Part shown: positions 6,381 through 14,668 of the stretch, piece by piece
Numbering within the stretch: position 1 is the stretch's first letter
How the letters are laid out: each line of letters starts with the position of its first letter
Origin: a virus
Reading direction: 5' to 3' (one strand)
DNA length: 35,090 nt
Virus record (IMG/VR): IMGVR_UViG_3300030688_000075
Span: 1-35,090 of that record
Made by a program: the position numbers and the translations under genes
The notes under the pieces: model-generated
Database searches by the model: none
Told to the model about the DNA's origin: nothing
The model's input: only the letters and a program-made list of their open reading frames with translations

Positions 6381-6659
6381 TCAACTCTTACTTGTGGCTG
6401 GGATCATAGGTGTAAGGTAGCCTGTAAAGCCAGCGATCAAGATAAGAGCGGTCTCGAACACGAACCAGAATATACCGAATAGGATGATACCCAGCCCTAA
6501 CATGATGGACATGAAGGCGTCGCCGATGCTCTCCCAAAGTCGTGTCGGCGCGTGAAACACCCCTAACTTGAGACCAAGATACGCTGATCGACGCCAGCGT
6601 TCATTGCGCCTAATGATGAAATCCACAGGCTCTACGTTCTTACTCTTTTTACAGGTCAA
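6381..6659 (-). CDS. Small membrane protein, 92 residues
   Basis: The N-terminal 50 residues are basic (KKSKNVEPVDFIIRRNERWRR). The C-terminal part holds two adjacent hydrophobic stretches around SIMLGLGIILFGIFWFVF and ETALILIAGFTGYL, which would span the inner membrane once as a hairpin or twice. I chose the TTG start at 6659: it overlaps the exonuclease stop as TTGA and has AGGA eight bases upstream, whereas the longer ATG frame would lie inside the exonuclease gene. Function is unknown; a holin or a superinfection-exclusion role is possible only by size. Confidence 0.65.
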   Translation of the reverse strand: MTCKKSKNVEPVDFIIRRNERWRRSAYLGLKLGVFHAPTRLWESIGDAFMSIMLGLGIILFGIFWFVFETALILIAGFTGYLTPMIPATSKS

Positions 6660-7201
6660 ATACTTGGTCCTTTCACTTGGAAAAATCCCTGGTCGACGCC
6701 TTTGAAGAAGCACTCCATCATCCGTCTAACGTCATAGCTCGCGGCGTGCGCGAGCGCTGGGTCGTAGGGAATGTCATAGGCGAAGCACAGCTCACCTAGG
6801 TTCGGAACCTTGCCGTTGGGCGTGCTGTGCCTTCCCGAGACCATCGTGTCGAAGGTCGGACATGACCAGGAGGGAGCGCCAACACGCTGCATCTCCTGAT
6901 TTATGAATGGGATATCGAATCCATCGCCATTGTGAGCGACGATCAGATCAACCGCATTCAGATTCTTGGAGACTCCCCAGGCGACGTCTTCCCATTTAGG
7001 CTTGCCGACGAGCATTGTGGAGCTGATGCCGTGAACGCGCTGAGCGTCCAAGGCGATCGAGCGAACCGGATCGATACGTTGATCGTATTCCCAGGTCTGC
7101 TTACGGGTCGTCGAATCCCAGACGCCCATGTAAATCTCGACGATGCGGTGATCCGGCGTCAGAAGTCCGGTCGTTTCCAAATCTAGCCCAAGAATTCTCA
7201 C
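6656..7201 (-). CDS. DnaQ-like 3'-5' exonuclease
   Basis: This 181-residue DEDD exonuclease shows all motifs: ExoI GLDLETTG (residues 5-12), ExoII VAHNGDGFDIPF, and ExoIII HAASYD with the His-x4-Asp spacing of the epsilon/DnaQ branch. It removes mismatched 3' ends and probably serves as proofreader for the phage DnaE, whose own PHP domain lacks metal ligands. GTG at 7201 overlaps the previous stop as GTGA with AAGGAG upstream; the longer frame start at 7336 lies inside the neighbouring gene. It is coupled to the small gene before it and to the membrane protein after it. Confidence 0.9.
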   Translation of the reverse strand: MRILGLDLETTGLLTPDHRIVEIYMGVWDSTTRKQTWEYDQRIDPVRSIALDAQRVHGISSTMLVGKPKWEDVAWGVSKNLNAVDLIVAHNGDGFDIPFINQEMQRVGAPSWSCPTFDTMVSGRHSTPNGKVPNLGELCFAYDIPYDPALAHAASYDVRRMMECFFKGVDQGFFQVKGPSI

Positions 7202-7410
7202 GGCGTATCGATCTCCTTTATGGCTTTCGCGATCAGGTCTGCGATCTCCCAGGGCACCAGCCCCGAGACCGTGTCGTAGAGGGAGTTCAAGATGGTCTTG
7301 AGCGTCGCCTCGTCGTAAAGCTTCTCGACCTGGCATTCATAGACGCGGGTCTCGATCACCCCGAGGACTTTACGTGCAAGTTCCTCGGAGCAGCTTGCCC
7401 ACTCGGTCAT
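7198..7410 (-). CDS. Hypothetical helical protein, 70 residues
   Basis: I do not recognise this small acidic all-helical protein (CSEELARKVLGVIETRV, EATLKTILNSLYDTV, WEIADLIAKAIKEID). Its stop overlaps the start of the exonuclease gene as GTGA, and its ATG follows the upstream stop by one base, so it is translated with both. Partnering with the exonuclease is plausible from position only. Confidence 0.65.
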   Translation of the reverse strand: MTEWASCSEELARKVLGVIETRVYECQVEKLYDEATLKTILNSLYDTVSGLVPWEIADLIAKAIKEIDTP

Positions 7411-7411
7411 G

Positions 7412-8269
7412 TCAGACGGCGCACATATCGACGCTGCCGACGCCGCGCGAAGCGATATTCGCGCAGACCAGCGCCTTGTCTTCCGCGCTGACGGCGACGA
7501 GGGCGTAAATCTTGAGTGAGCCGTCGGCCGGGAACAGCGTGTCCTTGATCTCGACGATATCAGGCATGAAGGATTCGACGTCCGCGAGCGTGACCGAGGC
7601 GTCGAGCAGCTTAATGACGGTCGCGAGGATCCTATTCTCGATCTCGGCGCGCTTTTCGGAGGCGATCAGATAGGCGACGACCGCGTCATAGACCTTCTTG
7701 CCGATCCAGAAACCCTCGTGCCCGGCGCGACCAGATGAGATCTCGCTATAGGCTTGATTGTTGCAGTCGTAAAAGCGGCTTCCATAATTGCAGCTTTCGT
7801 CGAGAATGTCGAAGGTCCTATCGTTCCTAGCTATGCCGGGAATATCGTACTTCGCGGTAATGATGTTTCGATCTTCGTCGTAGAGGAAGCTATTGTTCGT
7901 CGCCTGTATCTTCGCATAGGCGAAGTTATCGAACCGACGAACGCCAGGCTTGGTCGGCGTCCTGAGAGTTCGATAGCGTTGACGTAAGACCTCAACGCCG
8001 TTGTTGTCGATGGATTCGCTATCGGTCTGAATTTGCATTGTGCAAGGCAAGCGAATATTCGTGAAACTGCGGACCACGCCGAACGATTTCAGCATCTCCA
8101 ACTTCGGCGCGATGGTCTTTTTATGCATCTTGTCGAATTCGACCATAATCTTCTCGCGCGCGGTCGCTTCGGCATCGCGGAGAGCTTGGTCGATGAATTT
8201 GGTGACGGCGAAATTGATGATCTTCAGGCGAAGCGAATCGTTCAGCTTCGGACTCTTGGGCGCGCTCAT
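7412..8269 (-). CDS. Hypothetical phage protein, 285 residues
   Basis: The N-terminal 65 residues are helical and basic (LNDSLRLKIINFAVTKFIDQ then EKIMVEFDKMHKKTIAPK). A strand-rich centre with RFDNFAYAKIQATNNSFLYD follows, and two helical segments close the protein. The start pattern recalls the putative nucleotide-modification-associated family Nmad5, but I cannot confirm that from memory. ATG at 8269 has AAAGGGAAC upstream and a promoter of the shared family lies 50-75 bases before it. Two small genes follow at almost no spacing. Function is unknown. Confidence 0.7.
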   Translation of the reverse strand: MSAPKSPKLNDSLRLKIINFAVTKFIDQALRDAEATAREKIMVEFDKMHKKTIAPKLEMLKSFGVVRSFTNIRLPCTMQIQTDSESIDNNGVEVLRQRYRTLRTPTKPGVRRFDNFAYAKIQATNNSFLYDEDRNIITAKYDIPGIARNDRTFDILDESCNYGSRFYDCNNQAYSEISSGRAGHEGFWIGKKVYDAVVAYLIASEKRAEIENRILATVIKLLDASVTLADVESFMPDIVEIKDTLFPADGSLKIYALVAVSAEDKALVCANIASRGVGSVDMCAV

Positions 8270-8303
8270 GTTGTTCCCTTTCTGTTGTGTCTCGCTCGTG
8301 AAA

Positions 8304-8336
8304 ACGTCGATGTGCTTGTTATAGCAACATCGACGT
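8304..8336 (-). terminator. Inverted repeat followed by TTTT, enclosing a -10 box
   Basis: ACGTCGATGT (8304-8313) pairs with ACATCGACGT (8327-8336) across 13 bases. On the minus strand the stem is followed by TTTC, so it can act as terminator for the 8366-8713 gene. The -10 of the next promoter (8318-8323) lies in the loop. Confidence 0.55.
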
Positions 8337-8345
8337 GGGTCTCGA
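8318..8345 (-). promoter_or_regulatory. Promoter for the 8269 gene cluster
   Basis: TCGAGA (8340-8345), then CCCACG, a 16-base spacer ending TTGC, and TATAAC (8318-8323). Strong match to the shared family. Confidence 0.7.
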
Positions 8346-8365
8346 CTGGATAAACGCGTTTTGAC

Positions 8366-8713
8366 TTATCGTCGCGAGCGCGACAATCCGTCCTTGGACG
8401 GCGACTTCATGTCACGACGAGGACCGCCCGTGCGAATGCGAACCTTCGGCGGGTCGATCAGCAGCGCCGCGGAAGCAGCGATGGTCTTGAGCGGCTCGGA
8501 GAAGGGCGCCTGCACCTTGTTCGCCTTGACCAGCGTGATCTGCGCCTCGTCGAACACGGCCTCGTCACCGAGCTTGCCATCCTTCAGCGATTGCGGCGCG
8601 ATCACATAGCGGATGCAGCCATTGAACCACTCGGTTCGCGAGACGATGATTCCCTTGAACTTGCTGATGCGGTCTTGAATCTCGTCGCCGAGACCGAATT
8701 TGAAAATGCTCAC
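8366..8713 (-). CDS. Conserved phage small protein, 115 residues
   Basis: The protein starts with SIFKFGLGDEIQDRISKFKG, then IIVSRTEWFNGCIRYVIAP and FDEAQITLV, a beta-rich pattern found in many phages. There a K-x-G-x-x-V-x-D-x-I start is followed by a strand carrying a conserved NGC. The family appears SH3-like, but its function is not known to me. The C-terminal tail is basic (RTGGPRRDMKS, SRSRR). I chose the GTG at 8713, with AGGAG six bases upstream; the ATG at 8773 would run 60 bases into the previous gene. A perfect TCAnnnnTGA dyad precedes the ribosome binding site. Confidence 0.7.
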   Translation of the reverse strand: MSIFKFGLGDEIQDRISKFKGIIVSRTEWFNGCIRYVIAPQSLKDGKLGDEAVFDEAQITLVKANKVQAPFSEPLKTIAASAALLIDPPKVRIRTGGPRRDMKSPSKDGLSRSRR

Positions 8714-8730
8714 TTTGTGCTCCTTGTTGG

Positions 8731-8746
8731 CAGTCAGAATTGACTG
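8731..8746. promoter_or_regulatory. TCAnnnnTGA operator-like dyad
   Basis: CAGTCAGAATTGACTG is a perfect 6-4-6 palindrome between the HD gene stop (8752) and the ribosome binding site of the 8713 gene. No clear promoter is associated, so a role in RNA or in an unseen promoter remains open. Confidence 0.6.
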
Positions 8747-8751
8747 GTTAA

Positions 8752-9333
8752 TTACCACAAACGATCGGGACATAGACCGTAAAAACGCTCCAAGAATACC
8801 AGCTCAGCATCGTCCGGACTCCAATATTTAAGCGTTATTGCCGCAACATTCGAATTATCATGAAGGTGATCGCCGGCATCGCCCGTAAGATTCTCGCGCA
8901 TTTCAAGCGTCACCATAGCTTCGTCAGCGACCTTGACGGACTTCGGCCGGGGAAAGCGAAGCTCATATCGCTCGGCGATCGCGATTTCATTCAGCTCCTC
9001 GATCGCCGTGAAGGGCTTACGTAGCTCGGGGATCATCTTGAGCGGTCGGATCATATCGCCGACATACGCCTCGGCGGCATCATGCATTAGAGCCTCGAAG
9101 CGATCCTCCATCGGAACGATGTATGATGCTAAAACGCTATGTTCAGCCACACTATAAAATCGCCGCGTCTGTCCATTGAAGCGACATTGATTCGCCAGGC
9201 CATGAGCGATATCCGCGATGTGAATTTCCGAAACTCTCGGGTCGCATGGGAAATATCGTCCGCCGGTGAAAACCGACATATAGTAGCCAAGTCGGCCCTC
9301 ATGTCCCGGCAGATTGACTGGTTCAAACTTCAT
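8752..9333 (-). CDS. HD-domain phosphohydrolase, YfbR-like 5'-nucleotidase
   Basis: The 193-residue protein carries the YfbR-type HD signature in order: a DIAHGLANQCRFNGQ segment, FYSVAEHSVLAS (first metal His), LMHDAAEAYVGDM (the HD pair plus helix), PLK, and a later Asp in VADEAMV. YfbR removes phosphate from deoxynucleoside 5'-monophosphates. In phages of this kind such enzymes probably adjust dNMP pools, for instance with ThyX, dUTPase and MazG-like protein of the same window. The start at 9333 lacks a strong Shine-Dalgarno but follows an AGCGA-rich leader and a promoter. Confidence 0.85.
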   Translation of the reverse strand: MKFEPVNLPGHEGRLGYYMSVFTGGRYFPCDPRVSEIHIADIAHGLANQCRFNGQTRRFYSVAEHSVLASYIVPMEDRFEALMHDAAEAYVGDMIRPLKMIPELRKPFTAIEELNEIAIAERYELRFPRPKSVKVADEAMVTLEMRENLTGDAGDHLHDNSNVAAITLKYWSPDDAELVFLERFYGLCPDRLW

Positions 9334-9364
9334 TGTCGCTCTTTCGCTAAATCGCTCTGTCGCT

Positions 9365-9393
9365 ACAATGCGACTTAACGATGTGGGTTGTAA
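9365..9393 (-). promoter_or_regulatory. Promoter for the HD phosphohydrolase gene
   Basis: TTACAA (9388-9393), then CCCACA, a 17-base spacer and CATTGT (9365-9370). A weaker member of the shared family. Confidence 0.45.
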
Positions 9394-9402
9394 ATGGCAA
9401 TT

Positions 9403-10002
9403 TCAGTGTATAACTGGCTTTACGCGCATCGATTCCTCGACCTGTTCGCCGATATGAGTCGCCGCGGCCGCCATGCGCTCGCGATGATCGTTCATCGGCA
9501 GCACGAAGCGATTGATGCGGCTGAGATTGAACGCCGCGCCCTCGACCAAGAGCTGAAACTTGCGCTGATAGCCGACGTTCTGCGGCGGACGGTGTGAATC
9601 GACCTCGTAGTAGGGCAGCGGCCTGGTGATCAGAACCGAGAGAAACGTGTTCTGTGTGACCCAGATGGCGCGCTCGACATAGCGTTCAAGCCGTTCGCCG
9701 AGTTGCGGGTCGGAGTTCATGCCGCCCATCTCTCCCAACGCATAGGCGAGCATGTCCACCGGCGTCCGATCGGAAATGAACGGCCGCGGCAGCTTTTGCG
9801 TAACCTCCCAGAAGTTCTCGAGAAGAAGCTCCTGAAGGTTCATGCGATCCTCGGGGTCAAGATCGGCCACGGCGTTGAAGCCGAGTGATTTAGCGATCTC
9901 CGAGGTGCGCGTCTCGTAGAGCGTGAGACCGAGAATGTTGGCGAGATCACGCGCGAGCGTCGTCTTACCGCTGCCGTGACAGCCCGAGAAGCCGAAGCTC
10001 AC
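9403..10002 (-). CDS. P-loop kinase-like ATPase
   Basis: A Walker A motif GCHGSGKTT is at residues 7-15. A region [20 protein letters not shown] follows, with the D-R-x-P typical of the nucleoside/nucleotide kinase lid or LID-like DR motif, and a YQRKFQLL segment later. At 199 residues it fits a small nucleotide-kinase-like P-loop NTPase. The operon context (dUTPase immediately upstream) favours a deoxynucleotide or deoxynucleoside kinase, but an AAA_28/NadR-like ATPase is an alternative. The start ATG overlaps the dut stop as ATGA, so translation is coupled. Confidence 0.75.
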   Translation of the reverse strand: MSFGFSGCHGSGKTTLARDLANILGLTLYETRTSEIAKSLGFNAVADLDPEDRMNLQELLLENFWEVTQKLPRPFISDRTPVDMLAYALGEMGGMNSDPQLGERLERYVERAIWVTQNTFLSVLITRPLPYYEVDSHRPPQNVGYQRKFQLLVEGAAFNLSRINRFVLPMNDHRERMAAAATHIGEQVEESMRVKPVIH

Positions 10003-10628
10003 TTAGCACCCGTCGAGCCGAAAGCGCCGGCGCCGCGGCTCGTCGAGTCCAGCTCCTCGACTTCATGAAAGAACGCCTGGTGAACCGGAGCGATAACCAT
10101 CTGGGCGATCCGATCGCCGTGCTCGACCACGAAGGGCATGTCGCTCGTGTTGATAAGAATCGCGCCGATCGCGCCGCGGTAGTCGGAATCGATCGTTCCC
10201 GGCGAGTTGAGGATGGTGATGCCCTTCTTTAGCGCCAGACCGGAACGCGGCCGAATCTGAATCTCCCAGCCTGGATCGAGCGCGACCGCGACGCCAGCCG
10301 AGATCAGGACGCGCTCGCCGGGATCGATCTGAATCAGCTTGCCTTCGCCGATATAGGCGAATAGATCGGCGCCGGCCGCTTCCGCGGTCGCGTAGACCGG
10401 GAGCTTGGCGTCGGGATGCAGCTTCTTGACCCGCAAAAAGACCGGCGGGCGCTGCATCGGAGGTAGATAGGCTTTGACGCCGTTGTCGTAGATTTCGCGC
10501 TGTTCCGGCATGATGACCGGCATGATGAAAGGAGCGCCCCAATACTTCGGCGTCTCGATATGACCAAGATTCAGAGGCGTCGCGGCGCCGACGACCAGAC
10601 CGCCGGTATAAATCTCATAGGGTTTCAT
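9999..10628 (-). CDS. dut: dUTPase with N-terminal extension
   Basis: Trimeric dUTPase converts dUTP to dUMP and pyrophosphate, keeping uracil out of DNA and feeding ThyX. All five motifs are visible: [25 protein letters not shown] (with the Tyr), GDRIAQM, and the C-terminal [11 protein letters not shown] stretch of about 65 residues before the core (starting [12 protein letters not shown]) is extra compared with usual 140-150 residue enzymes. The start at 10628 is preceded by CAGGACAGGAC and lies downstream of a promoter plus TCAnnnnTGA dyad; an upstream frame start was rejected because it overlaps the promoter. Confidence 0.93.
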   Translation of the reverse strand: MKPYEIYTGGLVVGAATPLNLGHIETPKYWGAPFIMPVIMPEQREIYDNGVKAYLPPMQRPPVFLRVKKLHPDAKLPVYATAEAAGADLFAYIGEGKLIQIDPGERVLISAGVAVALDPGWEIQIRPRSGLALKKGITILNSPGTIDSDYRGAIGAILINTSDMPFVVEHGDRIAQMVIAPVHQAFFHEVEELDSTSRGAGAFGSTGAK

Positions 10629-10654
10629 GATTTCGTCCTGTCCTGCTGTCAAAG

Positions 10655-10664
10655 TCAATTCTGA
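10655..10664. promoter_or_regulatory. TCAnnnnTGA operator-like dyad
   Basis: Core TCAATTCTGA, eight bases downstream of the -10 of the dut promoter. Member of the recurring dyad family. Confidence 0.65.
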
Positions 10665-10671
10665 TTTATCA

Positions 10672-10699
10672 GTTATAGCAGTCTGCACGCGGTTCTCAA
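10672..10699 (-). promoter_or_regulatory. Promoter of dut
   Basis: TTGAGA (10694-10699), then ACCGCG, a 16-base spacer ending CTGC and TATAAC (10672-10677). GCAGTCTGC (10678-10686) and GCAGACTGC (10703-10711) form a 9-bp inverted repeat that brackets the -35. Confidence 0.75.
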
Positions 10700-10722
10700 G
10701 CGGCAGACTGCATTTTATTAGC

Positions 10723-12510
10723 TCACCTAATTGGGCACGCGCCACCGGCGCCGCAGTCACCCATGTCAAGCAAATCCTCGCCGACGTCATCCTCGAGGCT
10801 CACGGCCTGAAGCGTCGCCACGTATTCCTCGTAGATGCGCTTGGAGACGCACTCTTGCGGGAGGTATTTGAAGCCAAGGTCCGCGGCCGTCTTGGTCGGA
10901 TCGTTGCGTTTCAGGAAGGAAACGCCGACATAATCGTTCCAATTCTTGTCGAACCACTCCGACATTCCCTCGATCTCGCTCTCGTCAAACGAAACCGTGA
11001 TGCTGCAATTATGTTGGACGTAGTGGCGCATAAGCATCCGATACCGCTCAAGCTGCGAGATCGCGGACTCGGTGTTGATTTCGAGCTCCTCAAGCCGGCC
11101 GTCGATTTCGCGCACGACCTTCGTGAACAGCGGGCTGTCGGGATAGGCGACCGGGAAGCGCACGAGAACGCCGGTCGGATCGACGGGATTAGGCCGAACG
11201 TGATAGCCGGCGTCCCGCAGCTTGACCCACATGAGATCGTGAACCGAGAAGTTGATGTTGTTGAAGATGTAGCGGCTCATGGCGACATGCGCGCCCTCAT
11301 GAACTTCGTCGCCTTCGATCCCAAGCGCCTTCGATCCGGTTCCCGAGGGCTGCACTTGCGTCACGCGACGCGAGCGTTGCAGGCCCAGGTCGTCGGCCAT
11401 GCTGTTCGCGCCCGCTATAGCAGCGTCCCGACAGCCTTCGAGCATTTCGGCGTTGTTCATGCCATCCCACGCGACATAGCCTGTTGGCGACACGCCGCAG
11501 AGCCGCAGAAGCTTCTGATTGTCTTCCCATTGCAGCTGCAAAACGCCATCGCGCATCGAAACGCAAGTCTGGCGATAGTTCGCGCGGCCTGCGAGATACT
11601 GAGCGCGCTTCAAGGCTGCGAAATTGCCGTTGAAGCGGTGCCAGACGACTTGGAACAGGTTGCAGAAGCCCTTCGTCGGCAGAAGAATCTCGGCGCAGGG
11701 GTTCAGACCCTCCATTTCCGGAGCGCGACGCTTGGCTTCGACGCCGTTGACGAAACCAGGCTCGCCGCCGGCGAGAATGCGCTTGAGGAGCTGCTCGATG
11801 GTCCGAACGCTCGGCTTGACCATGAACACGAGCGAATTGTTGGATTGCTCACGCTGACCTTGACCCTTATCCCAGCGATCGGTCTTAGCGTCGATGAAGT
11901 CGCCGTGAACGCGCAGAATGTCTTCCCATTCGGTCTCATTGACCTGGCGCAGCCAAATCTGAGCCGAACGGCGCGACGAAAGCACGGTCCCGAGCCAATT
12001 GATGATGTCGCCAATGTCGAGATCGGTCAGGGTCGCGTCGCCGCGTTTCAGCATGACCTGAACGATGCCTAGAATGCCCTTTTCGAGCGGCTTCCAGCCC
12101 GAACTCAGCCATCCGTAGCCTTTGAGACGCTTGCCGCCCGGCCGCAGCTCGGAGAAGTCGAGAATTAGCGTCTTGACGCGCGCCTTCTCCGCGGTGAGCT
12201 TGCCCAGACCCTTCGCCCACGCCTTCGCGCTGTCGCCGAAGCCGATCGTCCAGGTCGACGCCGCCAGATCGACGACCGAGGTCGTATCTTCGGCGCCGCC
12301 CTTATCCGTGCGCGACGAGCCAATGACCTTGATTTCCGTGATCGAGGAGGGCAGGCCGGTGAGCAGACCCGCCTTCGGACGGAACCCGACACCGCAGTTA
12401 TGCACAACCACGTCGCTCTCGGAGACGAGATAGGTGTGCGTGTTCGCGACCGTGAGGTCATAGACGTCGGAGTTGTCGTAACCGATGTATTCAACTGATT
12501 TAACGAGCAT
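10723..12510 (-). CDS. nrdJ: Class II ribonucleotide reductase, C-terminal half, with IntC of a split intein
   Basis: Residues 1-38 are a C-terminal split-intein fragment: [14 protein letters not shown] (block F) and VVVHN followed by Cys+1 (block G). Residues 39-595 are the C-extein, starting [10 protein letters not shown]. The extein has [17 protein letters not shown] (the radical and reducible Cys region), and ends [12 protein letters not shown] with the redox Cys pair that passes electrons to the active site. This places it with the monomeric adenosylcobalamin-dependent RTPR-like class II enzymes, which reduce ribonucleotides to deoxyribonucleotides. The ATG at 12510 has AAGGA upstream and overlaps the end of the homing endonuclease gene by 11 bases. 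Activity needs trans-splicing with the product of 13293-13982. Confidence 0.92.
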   Translation of the reverse strand: MLVKSVEYIGYDNSDVYDLTVANTHTYLVSESDVVVHNCGVGFRPKAGLLTGLPSSITEIKVIGSSRTDKGGAEDTTSVVDLAASTWTIGFGDSAKAWAKGLGKLTAEKARVKTLILDFSELRPGGKRLKGYGWLSSGWKPLEKGILGIVQVMLKRGDATLTDLDIGDIINWLGTVLSSRRSAQIWLRQVNETEWEDILRVHGDFIDAKTDRWDKGQGQREQSNNSLVFMVKPSVRTIEQLLKRILAGGEPGFVNGVEAKRRAPEMEGLNPCAEILLPTKGFCNLFQVVWHRFNGNFAALKRAQYLAGRANYRQTCVSMRDGVLQLQWEDNQKLLRLCGVSPTGYVAWDGMNNAEMLEGCRDAAIAGANSMADDLGLQRSRRVTQVQPSGTGSKALGIEGDEVHEGAHVAMSRYIFNNINFSVHDLMWVKLRDAGYHVRPNPVDPTGVLVRFPVAYPDSPLFTKVVREIDGRLEELEINTESAISQLERYRMLMRHYVQHNCSITVSFDESEIEGMSEWFDKNWNDYVGVSFLKRNDPTKTAADLGFKYLPQECVSKRIYEEYVATLQAVSLEDDVGEDLLDMGDCGAGGACPIR

Positions 12511-13300
12511 TGTTTAATTCCTTCGCGATGGCTGATGCGGTTTCGACCGTCGCTTCGTGATCCCAGACCACGAACACGCGATAACCTGCTTGAGTGAGGT
12601 ACTTGATGCGGCCGGCGTCCTCGGCCCATTTGGATGCGGCTTTCCAGCCGGTGACGCGATGCACGTCATCGGGCTGGAATTGATCGGGGTGCATGTGCCA
12701 GAAGGAGCCGAAATACTCGATCACCGCCTTCTGCTCGCGAAGGAGACCGTCGACCTTGAAGCGACCGCAAAGCACGACCTCGCGCTCGATCTCCGCCCCG
12801 ACCGAAGCCGACAGATGGTCGAGAAACTCATTCCCCTCGCAGCTAACAGTCAGACTTGACTTTGCCGCGTTGACAGCCTGAATTTCGCTCACGCGAAGCG
12901 CAGCCGCGCCTTCCGTCATTCCCTGAGAGACCCAATAGCTCGCTTTCCATTGCGACCCGAAGGACTTGCGAAGCGCCGAGAACTGAGCCTGGTTCTGAGA
13001 GATCAGATCGCGCGCCTGCTCGTCGGTGAGACCCTTGGCGATCCAATACTCGACATTCGTGTTGTTTCGCGCGGGGTCTTGCTTGGAGAACTCGACGCCG
13101 TGCCGCTCGAGCATGGTCTTCCGGCGGCGCCGTTGAACGTCGTCGGTCTGCGCCGCGCTAAGAGCGAGCTTGTGCGCCTCCGACTTCGGCCCGCTGAGCG
13201 CGAGCCGATGAGCCTCGGACTTCTTCTTGCCAAGTAGCGCGGCGCGCACCTTTGCGATGTGTTCTGGCGACTTTTTCACGCCAGGGGCGCCTTTAGGCAT
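12500..13300 (-). CDS. Vsr-like (EDxHD-type) homing endonuclease with NUMOD3-like start
   Basis: The 266-residue protein begins with repeated basic helix motifs (SPEHIAKVRAALLG, SEAHRLALS, SEAHKLALS) of the NUMOD3 DNA-binding type. Its C-terminal 110 residues have a PD-(D/E)XK/Vsr-like core: CEGNEFLDHL, KVDGLL, AVIEYFGSFWHMHP and later GYRVFVVWDHE. This matches the EDxHD homing endonucleases described for fractured split-intein genes. The gene lies exactly between the two nrdJ halves and overlaps both by about ten bases. It probably cuts intein-free nrdJ alleles, spreading itself and the split intein. Its own coding region contains a TCAnnnnTGA match (12850-12859), which may be chance. Confidence 0.85.
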   Translation of the reverse strand: MPKGAPGVKKSPEHIAKVRAALLGKKKSEAHRLALSGPKSEAHKLALSAAQTDDVQRRRRKTMLERHGVEFSKQDPARNNTNVEYWIAKGLTDEQARDLISQNQAQFSALRKSFGSQWKASYWVSQGMTEGAAALRVSEIQAVNAAKSSLTVSCEGNEFLDHLSASVGAEIEREVVLCGRFKVDGLLREQKAVIEYFGSFWHMHPDQFQPDDVHRVTGWKAASKWAEDAGRIKYLTQAGYRVFVVWDHEATVETASAIAKELNNAR

Positions 13301-13982
13301 CGCTCACGACCTGACGGCCGGCGAGGTTCTTCGCGGCAACCCACTCGCCTTCGATAGTCAAAAACATATGATCCTCGGTGCAGACGATCTTCTCGCCATT
13401 GTGGAGCATGACGCGAACCAGGGGTTTCGGGAAGTTCACGTTGAGGCGTTCGACTTTCTGAGGCTCGAACGTCTTCGTCTGTTCATTATACGACAGAACT
13501 TCGTCGCCTTCTACTATCTTCTCAATGGTTTTATAGGAGCCGTCGGCCATCTTTACCTTCGTGCCGCGAACGAAGCAGCCTTGCAACAGCAGCCAGAAGA
13601 TATCGGTCAGATCGGCCGGCGTCTCCGCGATCGAGAAGGAGCAGTTGAACGCGCCGGAAGCCCGCTTCTTGACGATTTCAGTGCCGCCCATCCACTTGAC
13701 GCGACCCGAGGTCGAAACGAGCTTGTGCTCCATGAGCGAACGGAGGTCGACAAGCTCCATATGCTCCGCGATGTTCAGACCGCGGCCGAGCGCCTGCTCC
13801 CAGAGATAGCGCTGATGACCCATAACCCGATCCATCGCCACCGCCGGCGTCTCGAACACGGTCCCCTCGTCGTTTAGCGGCCGAAGGTAGGTTCGACGCT
13901 CCGTGAAACGCGCTCGGATAGAGGCGACCGGATGCGGCTTGTCATAGGCGATGAAGGACTCGAGCGGCGAGAACTGGTTCAT
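13293..13982 (-). CDS. nrdJ: Class II ribonucleotide reductase, N-terminal part, with IntN of a split intein
   Basis: Residues 1-135 are the N-extein: MNQFSPLESFIAYDKP, RRTYLRPLNDEGT, and FNCSFSIAETPADLTDIFW, ending LLLQG. Residues 136-229 are the N-terminal intein fragment, starting CFVRGTKVKMADGS (block A) and including VCTEDHMF (block B T-x-x-H), then stopping without an endonuclease domain. Joining to the downstream half would restore LLLQG-CGVGF, a native glycine-rich loop of class II enzymes. The start at 13982 has GGAA eight bases upstream; an earlier ATG at 14030 lacks one. Total spliced enzyme would be about 692 residues, close to the family's usual 700-740. Confidence 0.92.
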   Translation of the reverse strand: MNQFSPLESFIAYDKPHPVASIRARFTERRTYLRPLNDEGTVFETPAVAMDRVMGHQRYLWEQALGRGLNIAEHMELVDLRSLMEHKLVSTSGRVKWMGGTEIVKKRASGAFNCSFSIAETPADLTDIFWLLLQGCFVRGTKVKMADGSYKTIEKIVEGDEVLSYNEQTKTFEPQKVERLNVNFPKPLVRVMLHNGEKIVCTEDHMFLTIEGEWVAAKNLAGRQVVSDA

Positions 13983-14026
13983 AAACAGGGTTCCAAATAG
14001 TAGGATTTCGGGAGACGTAAGATAGA

Positions 14027-14036
14027 TCAATTTTGA
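14027..14036. promoter_or_regulatory. TCAnnnnTGA operator-like dyad
   Basis: Core TCAATTTTGA within AAGTCAAAATTGATC on the minus strand, 45 bases upstream of the nrdJ N-half. No convincing -10/-35 pair accompanies it. Confidence 0.5.
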
Positions 14037-14057
14037 CTTGCGAAACAGACTTGATCT

Positions 14058-14609
14058 TTAGGCGACCTTACGCATGGATAAAAGCTGGACGAACTGATCG
14101 GTCACGATTCCGGCATGACCGATGGCGATCGCGTCGGCTAAATGCTCGTTCTTGTTCAGGATTTTACCCTTCGCCGTGCGAAGCCAGGGCGCGTCGGGAT
14201 AAGCTTGGCTCGCCCAAATAATCATTTCTTCCTTCGAGGCGGTCTTCGTGCCGATTGTCGCCATCTTCGTCTCGAACGGCTGAACTTGAATAACCGGCTT
14301 GGGACAGCTGGCGACCAGGCCGACCGAAACGCCGAAAGCCAGCGCCGCGCGTGCGGACTGAGCCCCGCTCGGGATTTCAGCGAACACGATGGAGCAGTCG
14401 GCGACGAACTCCTGAAACGCCTTGTATATCTGCCGCGAGCGCCTCAGATCGTCCGAGTTCTGCCGGACCTGCTTCGAGGTCTGCTTATCTGTTTCGACCA
14501 GCTTGAACGCGATGACGTCGAAGGTCATGGTTTCGATGTTGAGATCCATCTTCACCATCCCGAAGTTCGAGAGGGATGGGTCGACGCCGGCAATGCGGAA
14601 TAGGGACAT
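14058..14609 (-). CDS. RuvC-like Holliday junction resolvase
   Basis: The 183-residue protein has the RNase H-fold layout of RuvC and related phage resolvases. It starts with GVDPSLSNFG (first Asp), then VFAEIPSGAQSARAA (Glu after a beta strand), and ends with NEHLADAIAIGHAG (the final Asp pair helix). It would resolve recombination junctions or debranch DNA before packaging, in step with UvsX, UvsY and SbcCD from the same window. The ATG follows GAAAG at six bases. Assignment to the superfamily is firm, the exact substrate is inferred. Confidence 0.85.
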   Translation of the reverse strand: MSLFRIAGVDPSLSNFGMVKMDLNIETMTFDVIAFKLVETDKQTSKQVRQNSDDLRRSRQIYKAFQEFVADCSIVFAEIPSGAQSARAALAFGVSVGLVASCPKPVIQVQPFETKMATIGTKTASKEEMIIWASQAYPDAPWLRTAKGKILNKNEHLADAIAIGHAGIVTDQFVQLLSMRKVA

Positions 14610-14668
14610 GACTTGCTTTCAAAGTGATCAGGATGTGATTTTTCGAGTGGAAATCCCCGGCGCCTAAC

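Noticed and set aside
10627-12072. 481-codon open frame on the plus strand opposite nrdJ
   Set aside because: It mirrors the reverse strand of a clearly conserved reductase; no family motifs and no ribosome binding site. GC-rich genes produce such shadows.
12850-12859. TCAnnnnTGA match inside the homing endonuclease gene
   Set aside because: The core occurs about 8 times by chance in 35 kb; this copy is inside coding sequence without promoter elements.
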